A stretch of 64,000 nt of DNA from Lobulomyces angularis (Eukaryota; Chytridiomycota; Chytridiomycetes; Lobulomycetales; Lobulomycetaceae), in the NCBI GenBank assembly GCA_027604685.1, contig JADHYX010000060.1, positions 1-64,000 of the forward strand, read 5' to 3'. Made by a program: the position numbers and the translations under genes. Numbering within the stretch: position 1 is the first letter of the stretch; each line of letters starts with the position of its first letter. Under the pieces are notes generated by a model, which worked only from the letters and a program-made list of their open reading frames with translations, searched no databases and was not told the DNA's origin. Positions 12,401 through 23,053 of this stretch are shown piece after piece.

Positions 12401-15400
12401 CACACTATTTTGAGAGCTGAACTTTGTTTTCTGGGCTAAAAAAAATTCCTTTAGCCTAAAACTTTCCTTTTTAGAGTTAATGATAAAGGTATTTCCAATT
12501 CCTGTAAAAAGAGCTTCCAAGAAAGAGTACAACGCTGGAAAATTTTCTAACTGAGTATTGAAGTTAAAATCGCTTGTATCATCATAACCATCGTGGAATT
12601 CCTCACTGTCAGTTGTTGTCATAATTTCGATCAACTTGTAGAAAATTTCAATTGAAAAGTCTGCAATTTTGGGGAGAGCCCAGTTTTCTATCAACCACTG
12701 AACTGAGTTTAACAACCTCAGTAAAGAAACACACACTGAATGGTCTACTTGCTCACTAACAAGAAGACTTGAAACATCATATCTATTTCCATCTAAAAAA
12801 ACTTTCCACTGATTTACGACAGATACACTTTTATATTCAAAATCAAATATAGCTGGTCCCTTACAACTGCGACGGTCATTTCCAACAAGAGGGTGCAAAG
12901 CATTTGAAACTGTCATTGCGATCGAGGAACAATTTTTTTTTGTTTGGCCAACTTGGGTTTCATTAACGTAGAGATTTTTTATATGCTTTAGGTATTCATA
13001 ATCCAATTCCATGTTTTTAGTAACAACAGACTGAAATATTTTAGACTTTGTTAATAAAATAGAAAAATCACTTTTGTATTCTTTTGACAAGTTTAAGGTA
13101 TCTTTAACGATTTCGAAATTTAGAGAGTTTACGGTAGGTATGTAGAGTTTTTTAGGTGTAAAAACTGGTGGAGAAGTTTTTGAAAAATATCTCACATGAT
13201 TGTTTAAAGATTCCTTTTCATTTTCCTTCTTTTTTTCATTTGTCGAATCAACATTTCCAACCACAGGAAGCAAAACATTATCAACGCATACTTGAAACGG
13301 AAACAAATCCAGCCAAACGCCATCAAATCTATCACCTTGAAAGCATTTTTTTTTTAAGCATGCACTATTCAGGCAGGAAGTCAGCCGCTCTACATCGTAA
13401 GACTCAGGCAGCGAAATTGGGTCAATGTGTGCTGAATTACAAAGTAGAGGGTTTCTCAACCACAAAAGCATAGCATTAAATAACTTATAAAGTTGGTTTG
13501 GGATCGAATTTGGCTTTAAGAAGTCAATTTTTTTCGCATAATACTGTTGAGACATTGATAAATAATTTTCGAGTTGCTTCAATACTCCATAATGTTCTGA
13601 TATGAATTTAAAACCAAAACGAGCATCAGTAGCCATTGCGGGAGGATCACATTTTTCAAAATACAATGAAAAAAACATCTGTTATTCAAAAAGAGTTGGT
13701 TAGAATTTGATAAAAATAATTCTTACCTGAGCATATAATACTGCTAAAGGGTGGCAGTGTGGAATGTTTACTAAATGTCCAACCCATTTCACTATAGTAA
13801 ATCCTTGCACTGTGGATGAACCAAACTTTTTTATCAAAGCTTCCTCTAAAGTTTTGGAGTTCTGTATGCAGTATCTTCCGATATCTTGCCTTATCTCAGT
13901 TTCCAACATAGTTTCAACCCTTAGGGCAAGAAATGAAAACCATACACATTCACGCTCTATTTTGCCTGTAATATTTAAAGCCAACGGACCTAAACTTTTG
14001 GAAAACTCCACAGAATGTAAAGATGATCCCATAATAATGGTCGAAAGTTCAACTTGTTGTTTATACACTTTTTCTATAAACGGCAAAATTTTGGAGGTCC
14101 CTGAGGAAGCATTTGATAATGACTCTTCAAACTGTATTTCAACAAGTTCTACCATTGATTTTGTTACCGATTCACATTGCTGCATATAAGAAAGATGAAA
14201 TTTCACTGCAGCTTCACAAAACTTGAGAAGGTTACAAAACAAAATTAAAAAGAAATAGTTTTTTTAAAATTACCATATCAAATACGCGTATCTTTGCCCT
14301 ATTTGTAAACCATTGAAGATCATTACAAGTTAATACGGCAAGCCAGTATCTTTGAAATGAAATATAAAAAAAATTAAAAAAATACTACTTATAATATACT
14401 TTGTATAAAATTCTCTTTCTAATGTAGTTTGAAATTTCATATAGTGATCAGAAAAAACTTTGTGTACAATTTCAAGACTTCTATCATTTTTATTTCTTTC
14501 TAACGAAAAAAACCTTTCTTTTAAAGGAACCAAGTCCCAAAAGTCTTTCCAGAACAAGGAAAATTTCTCATCTGCTGTCTAACGAAATGAAAAAAAAAAA
14601 TTTTTTTTATTTTTAATTTTTCAAAGTTGTTTTAAAGAAATTTTTTAAAACTTACTAAAGTTTCTAAATTTGAAATGGAAAAACTAATTAAAGTGGGAAA
14701 AACTTTTGAAGTGATTTGAAATATTTCAAAATATTGTCCTGCACTTTTTAAAAGGTTTAACAATTTCCATCCGTCAGTGGAAAACATGTGGATACTATGT
14801 CCAATCTCGGAAGTCATTAATGCCAAGTAAGCCCCCTTTTAAAAAGAAATAAAAAATAAATAAGAATAATAAAAACAACTTGGGAAGTTTTTACTAACCA
14901 TAGGATTGGTAAACATGGCTCCTCGCACCATGGCAAAATGAGGATTTGTGAGCGAATCAAAGGGCTTTTCCAGTGAAAGATCTTCAGATAGTATGGAGTA
15001 GGCATTGCTTGAATTGGGGCTATGATATAAATTTAATTTTTGGTATAGGTTCCTAACAAATTTGAAAATAAAATTAATAATGCCAAATATAAATTTTCCT
15101 TTTTTAGTATGATACCAGCACCAAGTAGAAAATTGAGGCTCATTCAAATTCATTAAAAGTGATGGATCCATGTTCAATTCAATACTATCCTCTTCATAAT
15201 TAGATTTACTCCAACTCCATTTTAAAGTATTGGATGAAATTGACTCTAACGCATTTATGGAAAACTCAGTACCTGCTTCAATCGTTTCTGAGGCAAACCC
15301 GATAGCTCCGTTAATAGTTTCATATGCAACATTACCAACTTTACCCAGCAATCCTGTAGTATTATTAGGATCTCTAATTTCACTGATGCATCCTTTATCC

Positions 15401-18400
15401 AAACAAATATTGAATAAAGTTAATGCAACGTCTCGATGTGAAGACCTCTTTAAACTTGACCAGTTTAGATTTTCCAATATCGCTTTTCCTATAACAAATT
15501 TTACTTCATCAGTACCCATTTCTTTTAACATTCCCAGCGCCATTTCAAGATCAACCAAGGTAGGATTCCATAACTTCAAAGGTAAAACATATATTAATTT
15601 AATTAATGCCAGCTTCTGTACTGGACTGAGTAAATTTTCCGAAAGTATTTCTCTAGTCCAACCAAAAATCCAACTCATCAGCTGAGGAAAGTTGCTTGCT
15701 AGTTTAAACAAGACCGTTTCAACACTAATTAAAACTGCGTTTGGTATTTTTAATTTTGGTTTTTTCTTTCCATAAAACATTGGTTTTGTTAGTGGTTTCC
15801 ATTTATCACCTCCATAGCAAAATAAAAATATGTATTTTGTAATTTCAATAACCAAGTCAAAAAAAGAAGTAGAATCAGGACTATACATAACGTCTTTCCA
15901 CGTCATATGAGCAATTCCAGCACCAGTTTCTCTAAAGCTATCTTGAATATTTGTTGTGTGTGCATCGCACTTTAAGGCCAATTCACCTAAAAATTCTAAA
16001 ACAAAAGGTGAATAATCGATTTTTTGCCATAAAAGGCCCCAAATTCTACTAGCGTCACCATTTCTCAAATTTATACAATTTTTTTTCCCTTCCTCAATAC
16101 TTTGACTAAATAGAGCCATAAAACAGTCCCATTTTCCTAACAAAAATTTGTATTACTTTAGTAATAACTTATTAAAAACTTACCTTTAATAGAAAGTAGA
16201 TTGACTGGTAAAGATAATAAACTTTTCCATAAAACACAATTTTCAAATCGTAAAATCACTTTTATGCTTTTTAACACCATGCTGTCTATCTCCATTTGCA
16301 TTGAAGTCACCTCATGAAATTCACCAACTTCAATTTGAATGTAGTTATTAATAAAAAAAATTGGACGACTGGAGAAGGTGTAATTTTCTAAATCTACTTC
16401 ATGTAGAGAAGTACAAAACTTATCAATCATCATTGTCAAACTTGAGGTAATTGTGTCCACAAATTTAGGATACTTTGAATGAGGAAATGAATTATAGGCG
16501 CGGCTAAATATTTCCAAAAATTGATATACTACACTGAGAGTCTTGAACAGTTCAGTTTCAATTTCAAAATTTTTTTTTTCTTCCGAGTTAGCAATTTCGT
16601 GTGTAAAATTTTTTTGACAGAATTTTAGCCAATATTCTGTAAATTTACTGAGTATAATTTCTAAAACCTCTTCAAAATTGAATTGAATAAATAATTGACA
16701 GTAATCTTCATCCGAAAGTGACACCAAGTCAAAAATTGGCTTTTCCAATTCAAGCTCTTCCCTTAAATCATCTTCATCAACAACAAACCAATCGACTTCA
16801 CTCCGTAAGCTCTCTTTTGTGTGCTCTTTTTGAACTTCAAAATTAACCCTATCTTTATCTTTTTCTATTTGACAATGAATATAATAATTTTGATTAGAAA
16901 AAATTTCGATGTATCTACCTAAAAGTGGAGACATTAATAACTGTAGACAAGCGATGTAATGGCCACAAACTGTTTTGTTTTCCGTTATGTAATGTGAAGA
17001 AAGGCTAAATATGTTTAAGCTGCTAATAGGCTAATTAAAAATAAATTTTAGTTTTTTAAAACCATTAAGTTTCTTGAAAAAATAGTACCCATTGAATAAA
17101 GCCAGCACCCCACTTGGAAATATGTGAAGTTCTTAAACAGTGTAGCAAAATAAACATATTCTCTTTCATGCCAAAGGATTTTAATAAAAATCCTACAATT
17201 GTTGAAATCCAACCTCTTAATTCTTTTAACAAAATTCCAAAATTTTCTAATTCTAAAGAGTTTTTTTGGCAAAATAATTTCTTTTCACAATGAAATAAGA
17301 TATCCAAATATTTCTTAACTTTTGTCAATGTTAAATCGGAATCATTTTTTTCCAAAGTTGAGTCAATTAAATTCTGAATGTAGATTTTACAAATTTTTGA
17401 TTCAAACAATGAATTCACTAACTTTTCATAATAAAATATTCGAATTTCTTCGAATTTAGATTTTAATTCTGAATAATATTTGAAGTTAAATAATGCTTCT
17501 TCACTAATGTTTGTAGGTATTTTAAAAAAAAAAAAAAAAAAAAAAAGTTATACCTTGTAAATGAGTGAATTAAAGAAACGCCATCTTTACAATTTTCTTG
17601 TACTTGTAGAGACTCTTTCTTTAATGTCCAAACTTTAGATGATAAATCAAGAGCATTACTTTGCAAAGAGCTTAATTTAACCTTAACTAATGTTAACAAA
17701 TAACGTAATACCAAATAATTTTTTTACATTACTTTTAAATTTTGAACTGTAAAAAAATAATGTTCGTATTCCAAAAGTTTCTTGTAAAAATCGTCATTAA
17801 ATTCCCATAAATTAGTAGAATCCAACAAAAATTGTTCGCTTATTTCAACCTATTTAAACAAAAAAAAAAAAAAAAAAGGTTCACTATACAATTAAAAAGG
17901 TAAAAAAACTTACTTGTTCATCAATCCGAAATGTAGGAAAGACGAAATTTAGGAGCTCCGCTGATGATGGATTTCTAATTTTTGCTGAGTCTAGATTGTA
18001 AAATTCTGAAAAATTCATGTCCAAATTTTGCATAGCTTTTTGTGCTTCGCATTCGGTTTTAATTTGATCATTGCAGATTAAATCGTCAATAGAAGGTAAA
18101 TGCACTTGCTGTTCACTTGTAATTGATTTAAGAAAACTTATTTTATTGTCTACTATGACGATGTAATTTATTAAATTGAGAAATTTATTAAAGTTATACC
18201 AACACTACTCAGCGATGGTAAATCTAATTTTGGGTACAAAAGTGACTGTTCACATACCGTCAAAGACATGGTCTGATGAATGTTAATTAAAGGATTTACT
18301 TCGTAATCTTCTTCCGTAATAGTTTCTTTTTTCTGATTGTCAACTTGATTTTCCACAGCATCATTAACTTCAGTAGCAGCAGTTTCAAATTTGGGTATCT

Positions 18401-18470
18401 CTTTTGCTTTAGAAGTTTTAGTTTTTTTGGTTTTCTTATGTTTCACTTTTACTTCAACTTCCATTTCCAT
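9471..18470 (-). CDS. EPG5: EPG5-like autophagosome-lysosome tethering protein
   Basis: In animals EPG5 is a Rab7 effector that tethers autophagosomes to late endosomes/lysosomes. This gene spans 9 kb with many short introns and encodes roughly 2,600-2,750 aa, close to the animal size (about 2,580). Landmarks in order: a basic Lys-rich N-terminus (VKVKHKKTKKTKTSK), LYPKLDLPSL, and DWFVVDEDDL, aligning with the Atg8-binding LIR region of animal EPG5. Next come LPLKLWNP...ILENLNW, SEIGHSIHMFSTDGWKLL, SLPESYDVERL and LGYGPKSKLSMKFR. The last intron (~9507-9566) splices LLDLIT to LFQDLIPEYQY before the stop at 9471, matching the animal C-terminus. I infer a role in autophagosome maturation. The best non-conserved stretch is the middle of the large exon 11297-13678. 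Long poly-A (about 24) lies in an intron near 17,525. Confidence 0.9.
16779..16790 (-). other. LIR-type motif (WFVV) within EPG5-like protein
   Basis: The codons read Trp-Phe-Val-Val, preceded by Glu-Val-Asp and followed by Asp-Glu-Asp-Asp-Leu. This fits the W-x-x-[LIV] core with acidic flanks used to bind Atg8/LC3. It sits where animal EPG5 has its second LIR (W-I-L-L followed by Asn-Glu-Asp-Asp-Leu). Binding is inferred, not shown. Confidence 0.6.
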
Positions 18471-18637
18471 GTTGTTTTAAAAAATTTTTAGTGGCACTTT
18501 TGAGTGGATCTCACTACTTTCCAATATTAAAAAAATAAAATTTAAGTATCATTAACGAAAAAGTCTATATTAAATAAATTATATATGCTATATTTATGAA
18601 CAAAAATATGAAAAATCAAGCACGAAAGATTTGAAAC

Positions 18638-20399
18638 TTAGTACTTTTTAGTTGATGCATTTGGATTCTTTCTGCCATACCCAATAGTAGGACCTTTAAC
18701 ATTACTCCACTTTGTGCTGTCAAGTGGAATAACATCAGGATCAAACAGATCAACTAATGACTTTTTTTGTTTTCTGGAAATATCTTTAACCGCCTTTTGA
18801 TAATCTCTGTGATCTTCCCTTAACAATAGATCATTATTCTTTCTACCTCCTTTTGGATTAGGAATTGAATACTACCAAAAAAGGGATTCAAAAAAAAAAA
18901 ATTAGATTGATCAACTTACAATTGTTCCTCTGTTGTTATACTGAAAATTTTTTTTTAGGTAAAGAATTTGATTGCCGTTTTGATCAATACCGACAGAAGT
19001 TCTTATTAACGTGTTGTTACCACAAGATGGACAAAATTTACATTCCATTTTCTTTGTAGTTCTTAAATAAAATATTAAAAAAATAAAAAAAACACAGCAC
19101 ATACTTGAAACATGCATGGCATCTTAAAATCCATGTTTTTACTTGAGTTATCCTAACACCATCAGAAGAGAGTAAATTCATATTCATTTGTAATATAACA
19201 TTCTTTAATACAAAAAATATTAAATATTTTAAATTGCTGATATTTACACACCTGCATAGCAAAATCAGATGTCATACACGCAACTTTCAAATTTTTTTCT
19301 TTTTTCAATTTCCCACTTGAACCATTTTTTAGTTTTTTTAAGCTAGATGGAGTAATCCACTCTCCATTATCATCGTTTCCCCAACCCAATAAATGCTGGT
19401 GAACTTTCTTCGATGCTGGTGCAGGCAATTTTGAATTTTCCTTATCAGATTCTTCCTCCTGTAGTAATTCACTGGCTGCAGAAATTTCATTATTAGAAAA
19501 ACATGTCTCAGAAGGGTATTTATCAGCTAAAGTTAATGATTCTTGCGTCAGCGAAAACAATTCATCGTCACTGGGTAAATAGTGTGGCTGTTTCCAAAAA
19601 TTAACATCATTATAATTCTTTTGTTCACTTAATATTAATGAGGCATTTTGCGTTTGAAATGAATCAGATTCTTCATAAATTATATTTTGGCTGTTTTCTA
19701 ACAGGAATAAAATAAAAAAAATTAAAATTGTGAAAATAATATTTAAGGAAAAAAAAACCGTTAAAAATTTCGTCTAAATCTACTTGCAAAATTGGTGGTT
19801 TCCAAAAATTAAAATTATTGTAGGTTACATCATCATCAGCGCTTTCCTGTAAATTTTCTTGCATTGTACTTTTTTCCTTCATTACAGTTTCCTTAGCTGG
19901 ATTAATGGGTTGATCTTTTTTTTTATTCTTTTTTGAAATATCTTTTTTAATATTCAAATTTGTACGGGGCTAAAATGATATACAAATTTTTTTTTTTAAC
20001 TTAATTAAAAAAAAAAATTTTTAATGTTACAGGTAAAGGTTCCGTTCTAAGGTGGCTTACACCATTGTTGGCTTCTTTCTCAAGCATCCATGTTAATGCC
20101 AAAACTTTTAAATCTGTTACACTTAATGAGGGAAAATCTCCAGTTTTTTTAGCAAACAGAGACACTAAGTTTAATTAATAAAACAAAAATAATTATTTTC
20201 AAAAACCTTGAGTAAATGCTTCAGGGGAAGGAGCTTTTACTGTAAATTGATTTCGGTCAATATTTTCCCTAGCAACCTTATCCCTAACTTCGTTCAAAAC
20301 TTCAGGTATAGTAAAAATTTTTCCCGCATTTAAATTAGCGAATAGAACGTTATTGATGAAAGGTGCTGTATCGACCACCAAATTTTGAATTTTATTCAT
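18638..20399 (-). CDS. NOB1: 20S pre-rRNA D-site endonuclease NOB1
   Basis: NOB1 cleaves site D of 20S pre-rRNA to make the 18S 3' end in cytoplasmic pre-40S particles. The PIN domain begins at MNKIQNLVVDTAPFI (start 20399), with the catalytic Asp in VVDTAPFI. KIFTIPEVLNEVRD and SPEAFTQGF follow. A low-complexity middle (~19,300-19,960) contains the conserved NFWKPP-like and LLGWGNDD...WITPSSL pieces. The zinc ribbon is CHACFK plus CPSCGN, giving two CxxC pairs. The tail LREDHRDYQKAVKD and VIPLDSTKW...IGYGRKNPN is diagnostic. I chose the internal Met at 20399 over the one at 20447 because the extra residues are poly-Lys encoded by a poly-T/A run. About 430 aa from several exons, complete. Confidence 0.95.
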
Positions 20400-20954
20400 T
20401 ATATATTTAATTTTTTTTTTTTTTTTTTTTTTTGGTGTAACTGACAAAGAAAATTTTTTAAGTTTAATGCTTACTTGTTAAAGTTATTTTTACATTCCAA
20501 ATAAGTTTATTTCAATTTATTAAAAATTCGTTAATATTTTGAACGCCGGTGGAAAGAATTACTTTATTTTTGACATCACTATACATAAAATGGTGCCCAC
20601 TTTATGGAGAATATACTCCTAAATATTGTACATAAAGACTATGCAGATCACAGTAACAATCAATTGCTTCGTGTAAAAGAACCTTATTCTTAATTTGAAA
20701 AGAAAGGCAATCAATTACTTCATTTTAGGAAAAATCCATTGAAAGGTGTTGTACAGCGAAACAAGCAAAACTAACTTTCACCTTGCTTAAGAAAAACAAT
20801 TATATATTAAGCTATTACCCGATAATTCATGCTTTATTGAATTATCAACCATTCAAAATTATGATTCATAAAATTTTTTTAACTTGAAAAATTTTTTTAT
20901 TATTATCACATCAATAACGATTTCAAATACTAATTTTATTTACATAGCTTTTAT
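20400..20954. other. intergenic spacer
   Basis: This ~550-bp spacer lies upstream of NOB1 and downstream of the unknown gene at 20955. It has a 23-nt poly-T near 20,411-20,433. I see no convincing open frame, although 20,520-20,830 is less AT-rich than the rest. Nothing recognisable. Confidence 0.55.
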
Positions 20955-21742
20955 TTAAACTTTACTAATCTCATCTTTAACCAAAAGATTATTAATTAAA
21001 TTATCATTTTTTAAATATTTCCCACACCTCACCCAAACCCTTTTACCATCACTGTCTACCACCTGTACAATTTATTACTAATGAGTATTTATTTATTTTA
21101 TTGTTTACTTACTTTTAATTTGTGATAATGTCTACTACCTACTGGATTATATGGACCAATTTTTCCACATCCTTCATACCTTACACCTTTTTTTTTTTTT
21201 CAACAATTTATTCAAAATTTTTATAATTTTACCAAAGTACTCAAACGGTGAACAAATTCCCAGTTCTCTATTTTCATTTATCATTTTTGCAATAAACTTA
21301 TTTCTTTGTGCATTTTTACATTTTGCCTTTATAAAAAATAAATTTTAATAAGTAACTTGTTTATTATTGTTACCTTCATAACTATTGACTTGATGCATTC
21401 CTAAAATTAAAAAAATTGAAGAAAATTAAAATTATCCCAAAAAAATAAAAAATAAAATTTTTTTCTTTATAATTTAAAGGTTATATGTACTTGATCCTTA
21501 AAGTTGATATTCTGATAATGCCAAAATTGAGAGCCATTTTCAGGCAAGTTATTATACAAGAATACATTTTCAGTATTGCAGAAATTTTGAAATGAAACTT
21601 GATTTCCTATCAGCAGGGATTTACTTGGTATAAGAGGTAGACTTTCTTGGTATGTGGAACTTGGAAATATCAAGTTTTGGCTATCATCTTTAAAATAAAT
21701 ATCACAAATGTCGATTTGTGTTGTATCTTTATTTGAGAGCAT
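20955..21742 (-). CDS. unrecognised spliced gene
   Basis: I do not recognise this product. The first exon starts at 21742 (MLSNKDTTQIDICDIYF) and runs to about 21,488. Four further short exons join in frame: ECIKSIVMK, AKCKNAQRNKFIAKM...CSPFEYFG, VRYEGCGKIGPYNPVG, then VVDSDGKRVWVRCGKYL, stopping at 20955. The total is about 185 aa. Each junction has GT/AG ends and keeps frame, and GC content is higher in the exons, which supports a real gene. The C-terminal half (GCGKIGPYNPVGSRHYH to VWVRCGKYL) has regularly placed Gly, Cys, His and Trp and looks like a small folded, perhaps nucleic-acid-binding or metal-binding, domain. No zinc-finger spacing is obvious. It is divergent to EGT1 across 1.3 kb. 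Confidence 0.6.
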
Positions 21743-22351
21743 TTATTTTATTTTTTTCTATACGGTTTCTTTTTTTTTTTTGGTTTTTCTACTTTTTTTA
21801 TGGTTTCTTTAAATTTTTTTTTTTTTCGCGTTTTGGTGATGTGTGGCTTTAAAAAGGTCTTAACATTTAATTATACATTATGTAAATCTGATCATATTTC
21901 GCCTCCATACACAAATGATAGTTGCTGATCATTACAAAGCAGATAAATTTTTTCTTAGGGAATGTTGTAAAAGAGTATGCTGTAGCAAAAAGTGATTAAA
22001 GTTTAATAGATAATTTTCAAGACCGAAAGATGGCATGGATAAGGTACTTGAAGTTTAGAAAAGCACTTGAAAAAAACTGCCTTAGTGGAGTTTATGGAAG
22101 GAATCAGTTATTTTATTTTTGTATTGTATAATGTGGTAGATATGGAGAAATTCAATTGAAATTAACAAATGTAACTATAAGGTAGAGGTAGTTAATACCT
22201 AAATTACAGTGAATTAAAGTAATAAAAGTACAATAAAATAATAAAAGAGTAAAATCACTTGACTATTTCATTGTTTTTTTCAGAATATTAACAAATACTT
22301 ACCTTAAAATTGAATAGCTGAAATGTTTTTAACTCAAAAATTCACATAAAA

Positions 22352-22645
22352 GTAAATCCCTTTTAAACTTGTATGCAATGAGAATCGCTGAAAAGCAAAT
22401 TCCTTAAACTTAAATTACTTTTGTCCAAATCAAACGTAAATCCCTTATTTGATTGAAATGTATGGGAATTGTAAATCACTTATACTTGAATCATTGAGAA
22501 TCCTGGAACACATTTAAATCATAAACCAAATGTAAATCACTTAAACTTCAATCAATGAGATTTCAATAAACGCAAATCTCTTAAAATTATATCAGCTATA
22601 CTCGAAATAAAACGAAAATCTCTTAAACTTCAATCACTTTTACAC
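22352..22645 (+). repeat. degenerate ~41-bp direct repeat array upstream of EGT1
   Basis: Seven same-orientation copies start at about 22352, 22395, 22436, 22471, 22532, 22572 and 22614, with spacings 43, 41, 35, 61, 40 and 42. The core is roughly G[T/C]AAATC[C/A/T]CTTAAACTT, often followed by NAATCA and ATGAGA. The best copies are at 22532 and 22614. A weaker copy (GTAAAATCACTTGAC) lies at about 22249. It could be an eroded minisatellite or a clustered transcription-factor site; it is not in a coding region. Confidence 0.65.
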
Positions 22646-22658
22646 CACCAAAAATCAC

Positions 22659-22666
22659 TATAAATA
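22659..22666 (+). promoter_or_regulatory. TATA-like box (TATAAATA)
   Basis: TATAAATA is followed by CCC in a locally less AT-rich context, just 3' of the repeat array and about 390 bp upstream of the EGT1 ATG. Chance matches are common at this base composition. If used, the 5' leader would be long or spliced (a possible AG acceptor near 23,050). Confidence 0.25.
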
Positions 22667-23053
22667 CCCAGAATTTGCTTAACTTCACCAATACTTCACC
22701 TGATTCTCTTAATTAAAAAAAACTGGATTTCATTCTTTTTTAACATTAAAAAAAAGGTATTTCAAATCAACCGCAAGAGAACGCCATAACAAAAAATGAT
22801 AAAATGGCGCACATTCAAACTTCAGCTTCTTGATTCACAATTTGAATTACTTGATTTCAAATTCAAATTGAGTTTCTCTTACAAATTCGGTATGTTTTTC
22901 AACTCGTATAAAAATCATGATTAACCTTAATTTAGAACATTCTTTTTTTTTGTGGAATAATAGAGCGAACAAGAAAAAATTTTCATTACATAAACAAAAT
23001 AACCAAAAAACAAAAATTGCTTTTAAACTCATATTTCTTTTTTTTAAACATTA

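Larger units (their letters stand above)
21743..23053. other. large divergent spacer with repeat array
   Basis: This 1.3-kb stretch separates the starts of the unknown gene (minus) and EGT1 (plus). It has no supported gene: a 61-codon minus-strand frame at 22847-23032 looks random. Its notable content is the degenerate ~41-bp direct repeat array at about 22352-22645 and a TATA-like octamer just beyond it. Confidence 0.7.

Noticed and set aside
20400..20447. Upstream Met giving NOB1 an extra MSVTPKKKKKKK leader
   Set aside because: The leader is encoded by a long homopolymer run in spacer. The Met at 20399 is directly before the conserved PIN start.
22847..23032. 61-codon minus-strand frame with hydrophobic start upstream of EGT1
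   Set aside because: Composition is random-like, it overlaps the probable EGT1 leader, and no family-like features are present.
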